Shown here: positions 8,118 through 14,615 of the stretch, one piece after another
Layout: every line of letters starts with the position of its first letter
Position numbering within the stretch: the stretch's first letter is position 1
DNA from: Acidobacteriota bacterium
GTDB lineage: Bacteria > Acidobacteriota > Blastocatellia > Pyrinomonadales > Pyrinomonadaceae
DNA: 32,448 nt
Assembly (NCBI GenBank): GCA_020199775.1
Contig: JAIVJZ010000054.1
Location: forward strand, 1-32,448
Direction of reading: 5' to 3'
Translations under genes and position numbers: made by a program
Notes under the pieces: model-generated
What the model was told of the DNA's origin: nothing
Databases searched by the model: none
What the model saw: only the letters and a program-made list of their open reading frames with translations

Positions 8118-8593
8118 TCACGACACCGGGCGGTGACCAGCCGCTTCATCCAATTCCTTTGCGGGACGCTTTCGGATTCGTTTATAGCGCGCACCATGTT
8201 TTTTATATACCGCTCAAGTGTCTTTGTACTGAATGACCTATCTAACGCCGTTTCCAGTTCCGCCTTCGCCACACTGATTCTTTGACGACTGCGCCCGATT
8301 GCCTCTTTGACCTGAGCTAAATCCTTCTCCGCATCCAGAATGGCCCGGCGACCTCTGCCGGGTTTGGTGCGTAGCCCTTCGACTCCCTCGGTCTCAAAAC
8401 GCTGGAGCCAATTGTTGACGACCATCTCACAACAGCCCACAATGTCGGCCACCTCGGCTGAGGTGCGCCGCTCGCATTTGAGCAGTATGATCTGGCACCG
8501 CTGCCGAAAGGTATGGCTCGCACCTTCGCGATGCCCGTTCTCCAATGCGCGGCGTTGCGCGGGTGTAAGTTCAAGAATTTTTAGTTTGCCCAT
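8118..8593 (-). pseudogene. IS630-family transposase, N-terminal part with frameshift site
   Basis: The first ORF starts at the ATG at 8593 and encodes an IS630 helix-turn-helix region (LTPAQRRALENGHR, CQIILLK, TSAEVADIVGC, VNNWLQRFETEGVEGL) followed by a winged-helix part ending TKTLERYIKN. Sequence similarity then continues in the -1 frame as HGARYKRIRKRPAKELDEA up to a TGA at 8118-8120. The junction is an A AAA AAC heptamer (8198-8204), so this was an orfA/orfB element using programmed frameshifting. The DDE catalytic domain is absent, removed by the adjacent IS110 insertion. The zero-frame ORF runs on to 8006 through IS110 DNA, which is artefactual. Confidence 0.8.
8198..8204 (-). promoter_or_regulatory. 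A AAA AAC -1 frameshift heptamer (IS630 remnant)
   Basis: On the minus strand the zero-frame codons are AAA AAC preceded by A, in phase with the ATG at 8593. Shifting back by one base enters the frame that encodes the expected YKRIRKR motif of IS630 transposases. Phase and homology therefore agree. Confidence 0.75.
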
Positions 8594-8627
8594 GACAGAA
8601 CATGGTCTAACCTATTTCTGTCCGAGT

Positions 8628-8987
8628 ACTTACTATGACAGAAGGATGGGCATTGAGGAGCAGTTCAGAGATAGCAAAGGCAGTCGCTTCGGGGTCAAGT
8701 TGAAGTGGACGCAGTTCACTCGTGCCGAGTTCGTCGAACGGATGTATTTACTGGTTGGCCTCGCGCTTTTGTTATGGACGAGTGTTGGGCGAGCCGTCGA
8801 AGAGTCACAGCCGAAGGTGCGGTTGGAGAGCAAGACGAAGGGAGCGCGACTTTCTTTAGCGCGTCTTGGTTCTTATTACTGGCAGAGGATGTCCCAGCGA
8901 CTCAAGCTGACGGCTCGCTTTGTCCGAGAGCACTTACCGCCGCCACGCCTGAGAGTCTTCAAGTGGTTGACCGCTCCCCAAAAGTGA
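8628..8987 (+). pseudogene. IS4-family transposase, C-terminal fragment
   Basis: The fragment begins at about TYYDRRMGIEEQFRDSKG, which contains the IS4 Y-(2)-R-(3)-E-(6)-K signature carrying the third catalytic acidic residue. A hydrophobic helix (LLVGLALLLWTSVGRA) and a basic C-terminus follow, ending at the TGA at 8985-8987. The first two catalytic aspartates and the whole N-terminus are missing. The 5' end is lost at the junction with the IS630 remnant. The part of this frame before 8628 is antisense to IS630 and not real. Confidence 0.8.
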
Positions 8988-9379
8988 TAAGCGGTCAGGT
9001 GGGAATAAGGTTGACTTTTCCCATTGATAAGATTAGGCTGCGTTCCCTACACGGTGGGGTAGTTTTTGATGTTAGCCATATTCCCTAACAGAGCCTTCGA
9101 GAGAACGGCAAATCCGCGCCGCCCTTCAAGTTCTGTCATCCATCACAGGGGTTCATTAACGTGCGATCTGCTCACGACGTGTTCACATATCATCGCTCCT
9201 TAACCTCGCTGCTTTCATTCAGAGAAGGTCTTGCAGCCTGTCAAACGTATTGATAAGCGGGCTTGTCGCCTCCTTTCGCGCCGAGTGGAAAATAGACTCC
9301 CGGCCTTCCGCTCATCCGGGTTCGGAGTTTAATTCACGCCAGACCTCAATTCGCCCCGGATCGAGCGGAAAGTCGTTTG
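8988..9379. other. intergenic region upstream of the CIS operon
   Basis: About 390 bases separate the IS4 fragment from the first CIS gene. No credible gene is found on either strand. The promoter of the operon should lie here or upstream, but no -35/-10 pair is convincing; the TTGACT at about 9013 has no good partner. The last 80 bases are more GC-rich and resemble the operon. Confidence 0.4.
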
Positions 9380-10411
9380 ATGCATCTCGTCCTCGATGCC
9401 ATGAACGATGCCAGCCGTTGGAGTCCTCTCGCTCCTGACGGTGTAACTGCGTCTGCTCAAATCAGCATGTCGAACGACCCCGACAAGTTTCGCTACGGGG
9501 CGGACGGCGTCAGCGCGCGCGTCAACACGACGAACGCCGCGCGCGGCCACACTCTACGCCGCACGCTCCCGCCCGCAGACCTTTCAAACTTCGACGAGTT
9601 ACGCTTCTGGTTTCGGAGCACACGCGCCGCCGACGGCTCGCCTGCGCGCCCCTTCTTTTTGAGATTGCGTCTGGGCAGCGCGGCGATGCCGCTGGCCGAT
9701 GCGTCGAACGCCTGGTTTCGTTACCTGCCTGCTTTCCGCGCGGAGGCTTGGGAGTTGGTGCGCGTGAGCATCGCAGACCTTGCGCCGCAGGTGCGCGGCG
9801 CGTTGAGCGTTCTGGAACTGGCCTCTGTGGACGATGCTTCGTCGGAGTGCAATCTCGACGGGCTGCTCGCCGCGCGGGAACAGATGCTCGGCGACGTGGA
9901 GACGGAGATGATTGCGCGGCTGCATCAACGCCTGAGCGTCGGCGGCGCGGCGGTGGCGGCGCGCGTGCATAACCCGGACGACCCGGCGGTTGCCGCCATG
10001 CCTTACATACAGATTATTCCGCGCGCCATTCAGTTGAGCGCCGAACGCTCGACCTCCGGTGAGACTCGCACCGACTTCACGGAGAACAGCTTCCGCCTGC
10101 GTCCGCCGAGCGTCCCTTACGACCTTTACTACGACATAGATGTCTTTGCGCAGAACCGGCCACACAAGGCGGAGATATACGAGTTCGTTTTGAAAACCCT
10201 TTCCCCGCGCAGCGAGCTGATCGTCAACGGCATGCCCTTGATGGTCGAACTCATCAATGTGATCCCGGAGCCGAGAGTTGCGCTGTCACTTCCAGACCGC
10301 ACCCTGCTCAGCTTCAAGGTCGCGACGTGGCAGACGGCCGGCGTCTCCACCCCGGCGGTTCTGCCTTATCGCGATGTGAGCATCGGGGTGTCGGCGAAGG
10401 CTCCGGTTTAA
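9380..10411 (+). CDS. tail-terminator-like protein (Pvc16/DUF4255 type) with N-terminal jelly-roll
   Basis: First gene of the CIS operon, 343 residues from the ATG at 9380 (GCGGAAAG upstream; a TTG one codon earlier is possible). Residues about 1-165 look like a beta-sandwich of the carbohydrate-binding or discoidin kind: SNFDELRFWFRS, FFLRLRLG, AWELVRVSIADL and an ELASVDD...CNLDGLL end. Residues about 175-343 resemble the DUF4255/Pvc16 cap that closes the tube and sheath: METEMIARLHQRLSVGG-type start, TDFTENSFRLRPPSVPYDLYYDIDVFA, then a jelly-like beta region. Known DUF4255 proteins usually lack such an N-terminal domain. The position before sheath and tube fits a terminator. The family assignment is by pattern only. 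Confidence 0.6.
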   Translation: MHLVLDAMNDASRWSPLAPDGVTASAQISMSNDPDKFRYGADGVSARVNTTNAARGHTLRRTLPPADLSNFDELRFWFRSTRAADGSPARPFFLRLRLGSAAMPLADASNAWFRYLPAFRAEAWELVRVSIADLAPQVRGALSVLELASVDDASSECNLDGLLAAREQMLGDVETEMIARLHQRLSVGGAAVAARVHNPDDPAVAAMPYIQIIPRAIQLSAERSTSGETRTDFTENSFRLRPPSVPYDLYYDIDVFAQNRPHKAEIYEFVLKTLSPRSELIVNGMPLMVELINVIPEPRVALSLPDRTLLSFKVATWQTAGVSTPAVLPYRDVSIGVSAKAPV

Positions 10412-10426
10412 GAAAGCGAGGTTGGC

Positions 10427-10831
10427 ATGAGCGAAACAGAGGGGCACAAACAGCTTGTCTTTAATCAACGGGATCAGCCCGTCGAGCTCCACTTCGAGAG
10501 CCGCGTCGTCGTGCTGCCTCCCTACGGGCAGGCCGAACTCGAAGAAGCAGAAACAGCGTCGCCGCAGTTACAGGCGTTTGTCAGCCAGCGGCTCGTCTCG
10601 GTGAGAGAAAAAGAGTCGAACGAAGAAGACGCGCCCCGCTCGCCGGAGAGCGATACTGCGGCAGGCGTCGGAGAGCAACCGGCGACGGATACAGAAGCAA
10701 CGGCGGACGCGAGCGGCGCGGGCGTAGCTTCCGGCACAGAGGGCGTCAATGCGGAGCGCGCGCAGAGCGACGACGCGGCGAGCCGGAGCAACGCGAAACC
10801 GCGTCGTCAGGGCAACGATAAAACTGCTTAG
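10427..10831 (+). CDS. small conserved pre-sheath protein
   Basis: 134 residues starting 15 bases after the previous stop, with GAGG about 6 bases before the ATG. The first 55 residues form a compact beta-rich unit (KQLVFNQRDQPVELHFE, VVLPPYGQAELEE, SPQLQAFVSQRLVSV). It resembles short proteins often found just upstream of tail sheath genes in phages. The rest (about 60-134) is an acidic, Ala/Ser/Glu-rich, probably disordered tail ending in a basic patch. The function is unknown. An assembly or structural role is inferred from position only. Confidence 0.6.
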   Translation: MSETEGHKQLVFNQRDQPVELHFESRVVVLPPYGQAELEEAETASPQLQAFVSQRLVSVREKESNEEDAPRSPESDTAAGVGEQPATDTEATADASGAGVASGTEGVNAERAQSDDAASRSNAKPRRQGNDKTA

Positions 10832-10848
10832 TTAAGGAGAGATTGGCG

Positions 10849-12954
10849 ATGGCATACAACATTGGCGTTAATGTGGTTGAGGTTGACGGCGCGGGCGCGC
10901 CTGCAATCGTCGGGGCTGCCGTGTCCGTCGGCGCTTTCAACATTCAGACCAAGCGCGGCGTGCCCAACCGGCCCACGCGGGTCACAACGTTCACGCAGTT
11001 CGTCGAGCAGTTCGGGGGATTCACCGCCAGCTCGCTCGGCGCGTATCTGGTCAAAGGCTTCTTCGATAACGGCGGGCAGACGGCTTATGTCAATCGCGCC
11101 GTCGCCACCGATCCGTTGACGGGCGCGTCGCCCTCCATGCTGACGCTGTCCGACGGCGCGGCGCGCGCCACGCTTCTTCTGGAGACGGGCTTTCGCGGCT
11201 CGATTGATCCGGGCGCGTGGGGCGGCGAGTTGGCCGTGAGGGTCACGCCGAGTTCGACGGCTTCGACGCGCATCCGCGAGACCGCACCCGCGACGATTCA
11301 GGGCACTGCGCCGCTCGCCGCGACGACGGATATGAGCGCCGCCCCGCCGCTTTCCCTCAACATTGATGGTGAAACCACCCCGACCGTCATCAACTTTCAG
11401 GCGAGCGACTTCGCCAATCCCGCGCTGGCAACGCGCGCGGAGATTCGTGACGCCATCAATCGCCGGACGACGAAGCTCATCGCTTCGCTCGCCGTAGACA
11501 ACCGGCTGGTGCTGACTTCGGCGGGCGCGGTCGCGCGCATCCGACAGGGTTGGAGCAGCCTGCAAACCACCGCCGCCAACGCGCCGCTCAACCTCACCGG
11601 GCCTGCCGCCGCTCCCACGCTCGGCACAGCCGCCGCGCGCACTACCCTGAGCACGCAAGTGGCAAACTCCGATGTCTTTCAGGTGGGCGACGTGGTGCGC
11701 GTCAGAGACGCCACGCATACCGCTCTAGTCAAGATACAGCGCATCACCGATGCCACCGACGCGGTCGAGTGGACGCCAGCCGTCGGCGACATTGCGGACT
11801 TCGATCCCTTCACGACGACTATCGAGAACATCCAGTTTGACCTGACGGTCGCCTATGGCGGAACTGAACAGGCCAACATCGTCGAAACGTGGACAGGGCT
11901 TTCGATGGAGAGCGACCTTCCCAACTACGCGCCCCGCCGTCTCAACGATACGCTCAGCGGCTCGCGTTATCTCGTCGCCACCGATAGGTTCAGCGCGAGC
12001 GCGCCGGGCGCGGACGTGCCCGCCGCGCTTGCCTTCACGCGTTTCACGCCCGGCCGGGAAGGAACCGCGACGGCCAACGACTTCATCGGGCAGCAAGCCG
12101 GCCACACGGGCTTCTATGCCTTCGACCCGGCGGACATTCAACTCCTCTGCTGCGAACGCACGGACGCCGCCATCGTCACCGCCGCGCTCGGCTATTGCGC
12201 CGGTCGCGGCGACTGCATGTTCGTCGGCGCGGTGCCGCAGCTTTCGGTCGGCGCGGGGCAGGCCGTCGCCTACGGGCAGGCGTTTCAAGGCAAGAAGGTT
12301 TACGGCGCGCTCTACGGCCCATGGATCAAGGTCTTCGACCCGGTCGGGACGGGCGCGAATCCGGTCAAGTATGTGCCGCCGGTCGGGCACGTGATGGGCG
12401 TCTATGCGCGCGTGGAGACGGCGCGCGGCATCTGGAAAGCTCCGGCGGGGGATGAGGCCAACATCGCCGGCGCGCTCGACGTGGAGCACCAGTTGAGCGA
12501 TGCAGACCACACGGACCTCGTCAAGAACGGGAGCGTCAACGGCATCCGCGTCGTGCCCGGCTCCGGCATCATCGTCGATGCTTCCCGCACGCTCAGCACA
12601 GACACACGCTGGCTCTACGTCAACGTGCGCCTCCTCTTCAACTACGTCAAGAGCAGCCTCCGGCGCGGCCTGCGCTGGGTCAGGCAGGAGCCGAACCGCG
12701 ACACGCTCTGGAGCGTCGTCAAGTACAACAGCGTGACGCCGTTCCTGATGGAGCTCTGGCGGCAGGGTGCCTTCGGCGCGGGGAAGCCCGAGGAGGTCTT
12801 CACGGTGATCTGCGATGCGAGCAACAACCCGCCCGAGCAGGTCGATCAGGGCAACTTCAAAGTTGAAGTCTATTTCTACCCGTCGAAACCGGCGGAGACC
12901 ATCATCATCATCGTCGGACAACAGCAGAGCGGCGCGTCAACGGCGGAGGGTTAA
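10849..12954 (+). CDS. contractile tail sheath protein
   Basis: 701 residues from the ATG at 10849, which has AAGGAG 9 bases upstream (the TTG at 10843 is less likely). The N-terminus (GVNVVEVDGAGAPAIVGAAVSVGAF, VTTFTQFVEQFGGF, YLVKGFFDNGGQTAYVNRAV) is the classic sheath opening. The C-terminal domain (GSGIIVDASRTLS, WLYVNVRLLFNYVKSSL, RGLRWVRQEPNRDTLW, and a final FKVEVYFYPSKPAETI strand) holds the parts that mesh neighbouring subunits and bind the tube. The middle is an outward-facing insertion of about 300 residues. This is the only sheath gene in the window, whereas Afp/PVC loci have three. It contracts to drive the tube. Confidence 0.95.
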   Translation: MAYNIGVNVVEVDGAGAPAIVGAAVSVGAFNIQTKRGVPNRPTRVTTFTQFVEQFGGFTASSLGAYLVKGFFDNGGQTAYVNRAVATDPLTGASPSMLTLSDGAARATLLLETGFRGSIDPGAWGGELAVRVTPSSTASTRIRETAPATIQGTAPLAATTDMSAAPPLSLNIDGETTPTVINFQASDFANPALATRAEIRDAINRRTTKLIASLAVDNRLVLTSAGAVARIRQGWSSLQTTAANAPLNLTGPAAAPTLGTAAARTTLSTQVANSDVFQVGDVVRVRDATHTALVKIQRITDATDAVEWTPAVGDIADFDPFTTTIENIQFDLTVAYGGTEQANIVETWTGLSMESDLPNYAPRRLNDTLSGSRYLVATDRFSASAPGADVPAALAFTRFTPGREGTATANDFIGQQAGHTGFYAFDPADIQLLCCERTDAAIVTAALGYCAGRGDCMFVGAVPQLSVGAGQAVAYGQAFQGKKVYGALYGPWIKVFDPVGTGANPVKYVPPVGHVMGVYARVETARGIWKAPAGDEANIAGALDVEHQLSDADHTDLVKNGSVNGIRVVPGSGIIVDASRTLSTDTRWLYVNVRLLFNYVKSSLRRGLRWVRQEPNRDTLWSVVKYNSVTPFLMELWRQGAFGAGKPEEVFTVICDASNNPPEQVDQGNFKVEVYFYPSKPAETIIIIVGQQQSGASTAEG

Positions 12955-12965
12955 AGTTTTAGCAT

Positions 12966-12996
12966 TGCTCTCTCCGCCGTCGAAGCCTAGAGAGCA
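12966..12996 (+). promoter_or_regulatory. hairpin between sheath and tube genes
   Basis: An 8-bp stem TGCTCTCT / AGAGAGCA (12966-12973 and 12989-12996) surrounds a 15-base loop in the 102-base gap after the sheath stop. No U-run follows. It could protect mRNA or set the tube-to-sheath ratio. Confidence 0.4.
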
Positions 12997-13042
12997 GCGC
13001 AAGACAGCTCGCAACGACTGAGGCAGCCCGTGTTGAAATCTT

Positions 13043-13049
13043 AAGGAGG
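13043..13049 (+). promoter_or_regulatory. strong ribosome binding site of the tube gene
   Basis: AAGGAGG lies 7 bases before the tube ATG. It is stronger than most sites in the operon and predicts high expression. Confidence 0.7.
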
Positions 13050-13056
13050 AGAGACA

Positions 13057-13527
13057 ATGCCGCAAGTGGGCGATATTTGGGAGTCGTATCGAATAAACGA
13101 GTTTGTGCTGATGATTGACGGCACGGTGAGTCCCGGCGTGAGCAAGATTGCCGGGTTAAGCGAGGGCGAGGTGGACACCATCGAGCAGCCCGACGGCGGA
13201 AGCAGCCACGTCTACAAAATAGCCGCGCCCGTCATCAAGTTCGAGCCGCTGACCATCGAGCGATACGTGGACGGAAGCCCCGAGGACAGACGCTTTCAGG
13301 ATTGGTTCAGGTCTGTCTTCAACCTCAACTCGAACGTGCAGGGCGGTTCGTCTTCACGCAAGAACGGCATGATTATCAAGCGGCACAACGGCACCGACGT
13401 GCTGAAGTTCGCCTTCTACAAGGCCTGGATCAAGTCTTCGAAGTTCAGCGACCTTGAGGCCGGTTCAAACGCTACGTTCAAGCAGACCATCGTGCTTGAG
13501 CATGAGGGACTCGAACGCGTCGAGTAG
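13057..13527 (+). CDS. tail tube protein
   Basis: 156 residues, the usual length for T4 gp19 / Pvc1-type inner tube proteins. Features seen are RINEFVLMIDGTVSPGVSKIAGLSEGE, a loop with Ser/Gly (GGSSSRKNG), then IIKRHNGTDVLKFAFYKAWIKS and a C-terminal TFKQTIVLEHEGLERV strand. The ATG has the best Shine-Dalgarno of the early operon (AAGGAGG at 13043-13049, 7 bases away), which fits the need for many copies. It polymerises into the rigid tube that carries cargo and is driven by the sheath. Only one tube gene is present, while Afp/PVC have an extra initiator tube protein. Confidence 0.95.
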   Translation: MPQVGDIWESYRINEFVLMIDGTVSPGVSKIAGLSEGEVDTIEQPDGGSSHVYKIAAPVIKFEPLTIERYVDGSPEDRRFQDWFRSVFNLNSNVQGGSSSRKNGMIIKRHNGTDVLKFAFYKAWIKSSKFSDLEAGSNATFKQTIVLEHEGLERVE

Positions 13528-13568
13528 TGCGGGAGCCTGAGGCTCGAAAGGAAGTGTGCGCGCGCTCC

Positions 13569-13641
13569 GGAAGCGGGGTGTGCGCGCTCGCTCACCTGCG
13601 AGCCTGAGGGGAGGCTTCCGTGTGTTCTTCAACGTTTTTTT
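13569..13641 (+). terminator. hairpin and T-run after the tube gene, possible attenuator
   Basis: The 135-base gap after the tube stop contains a nested structure. An outer stem GGAAGC / GCTTCC (13569-13574 and 13614-13619) encloses an inner stem GCTCGC / GCGAGC (13586-13591 and 13598-13603). Seven T residues follow at 13635-13641. The T-run lies 15 bases past the stem, so this is not a textbook terminator. Partial termination here would make sheath and tube more abundant than the baseplate, as expected. Confidence 0.4.
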
Positions 13642-13662
13642 GAGAGATGAAGTGAGGAAGAG

Positions 13663-14445
13663 ATGGCAATGAGCACAATGGCGCGCGGGCGGGAATTCGA
13701 ATTCACACTCCCGCTCGGTTACACGGACGGCGAAGGGCGGGTGCATCGAACGGTCGTGATGCGTAAGATGACCGGCAAAGAAGAGTCGATTCTGGCCGAC
13801 AAAAGATATCAACGAAACGGCGGCAAGCTCGTTACCGAACTGCTTTCGAGTTGCCTCCTGCGCCTCGGCGAGCTGGAGAAGACCGACCGCTCGGTCGTCG
13901 CCGCGATGTATTCGGCTGACCGCAACTTCCTTCTGCTGAAGCTGCGCAGCATCACCTTCGGCTCGGAGTTGCAGGCCAACTACACCTGTCCGGCCTGCCG
14001 CGAAAATCTCCACGTCACGGAAGACCTCGAAGATCTTCCGGTCAAAGCCATGTCGAACGGCGACTCGCCCGAAGACATCGTCGTCGAGTTGGAGGACGGC
14101 TACGTCGAGCGCGACGGGCAGATGCACACGGCGCTGACCCTGCGCCTGCCGACCGGACTGGATGAAGAGGCCGTCGCTTCGCAGATGCACCAGAACGCCT
14201 CCATCGGCAAGAACGCGCTGCTCTCGCGTTGTCTCAAGAGTCTGGGAGAGATTCCGCGCCACCGCCTCGAAGCGCTCGGCCCGAAGATTCTCTCCGACCT
14301 CACGATGACCGACCGCCGCTTGATCGACCGTGCCGTCAATCAAAGCGCGCCCGGCGTTGATCTGGTGCGGCGCATCGAGTGCGTCAACTGCAACAACGTC
14401 TTCAATACGACGCTGGACTTAAGCCATTTTTTAGCACTGGAGTAG
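13663..14445 (+). CDS. gp26-like zinc-ribbon baseplate/assembly protein, frameshift donor
   Basis: 260 residues from the ATG at 13663. The N-terminus (EFTLPLGYTDGEGRVHRTVVMRKMTGKEE) and two CXXC pairs, C109/C112 (YTCPACRE) and C240/C243 (ECVNCNN), match gp26-like CIS proteins and suggest a zinc site. It sits where P2 has gene E, between the tube and tape measure. The last codons are CAT TTT TTA GCA CTG GAG TAG, which contain a T TTT TTA slippery heptamer in the correct phase. A -1 shift there fuses residues 1-256 to the DUF6760-like ORF. It is probably a tail assembly chaperone or hub component. The gp26 name is by resemblance; the frameshift signal is read directly. Confidence 0.75.
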   Translation: MAMSTMARGREFEFTLPLGYTDGEGRVHRTVVMRKMTGKEESILADKRYQRNGGKLVTELLSSCLLRLGELEKTDRSVVAAMYSADRNFLLLKLRSITFGSELQANYTCPACRENLHVTEDLEDLPVKAMSNGDSPEDIVVELEDGYVERDGQMHTALTLRLPTGLDEEAVASQMHQNASIGKNALLSRCLKSLGEIPRHRLEALGPKILSDLTMTDRRLIDRAVNQSAPGVDLVRRIECVNCNNVFNTTLDLSHFLALE

Positions 14446-14612
14446 ACCAGGAATCGCTGCGCAAAGAGATTTTTTTCCTGGCCTACCACCTCCACTGGTC
14501 CTGGACGGAACTGATGAATCTGGATGTTGAGGAACGCCGGATTTATGTCCAGTTGCTCATCGAGCAGATAGAGCGCGAGAATGCCCAGATCGAAGCCGCG
14601 CGCCGAAAGTAG
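14379..14612 (+). CDS. DUF6760-like ORF, probably expressed by -1 frameshift from the preceding gene
   Basis: The open frame overlaps the previous gene by 67 bases. Its only upstream starts are a GTG at 14379 and CTGs, none with a ribosome site. The conserved-looking part starts after the overlap: GVDQESLRKEIFFLAYHLHWSWTELMNL, then VEERRIYVQLLIEQIERENAQIEAA. This is the short helical unit called DUF6760 in CIS loci. A -1 slip at 14427-14433 enters exactly this frame, giving a fusion of about 316 residues ending at 14612. In phages lambda (G/GT) and P2 (E/E+E') such extensions bind the tape measure during assembly. Here it directly precedes the tape-measure candidates. Confidence 0.7.
   Translation: MRQLQQRLQYDAGLKPFFSTGVDQESLRKEIFFLAYHLHWSWTELMNLDVEERRIYVQLLIEQIERENAQIEAARRK
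14427..14433 (+). promoter_or_regulatory. T TTT TTA programmed -1 frameshift heptamer
   Basis: Zero-frame codons TTT TTA (14428-14433) preceded by T match X XXY YYZ exactly. The -1 frame continues as AGC ACT GGA GTA GAC into the DUF6760-like ORF. The zero-frame stop is 10 bases further on. A 7-bp stem CCAGGAA / TTCCTGG (14447-14453 and 14475-14481) with a 21-base loop starts 13 bases downstream. A shorter CTGG / CCAG pairing (14437-14440 and 14447-14450) is an alternative. Either could stimulate slipping. Confidence 0.75.
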
Positions 14613-14615
14613 CCT

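Noticed and set aside
9000..9379. Sigma-70 promoter with TTGACT near 9013
   Set aside because: At a 17-base spacer the -10 would be TAGGCT, only half matching the consensus. Closer AT-rich hexamers have bad spacing.
11725..12921. 398-codon open frame on the minus strand inside the sheath gene
   Set aside because: It is a GC-rich shadow of the sheath coding frame: Arg/Asp/Val-rich, no recognisable motif, and antisense to clearly conserved sheath sequence.
13569..13641. Textbook Rho-independent terminator after the tube gene
   Set aside because: The T-run lies 15 bases from the outer stem and the stem is interrupted, so only a possible attenuator is claimed.
13465..14343. 292-codon minus-strand frame opposite the gp26-like gene
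   Set aside because: Antisense shadow. The + strand shows zinc-ribbon motifs and good ribosome sites; the minus frame shows no motif.
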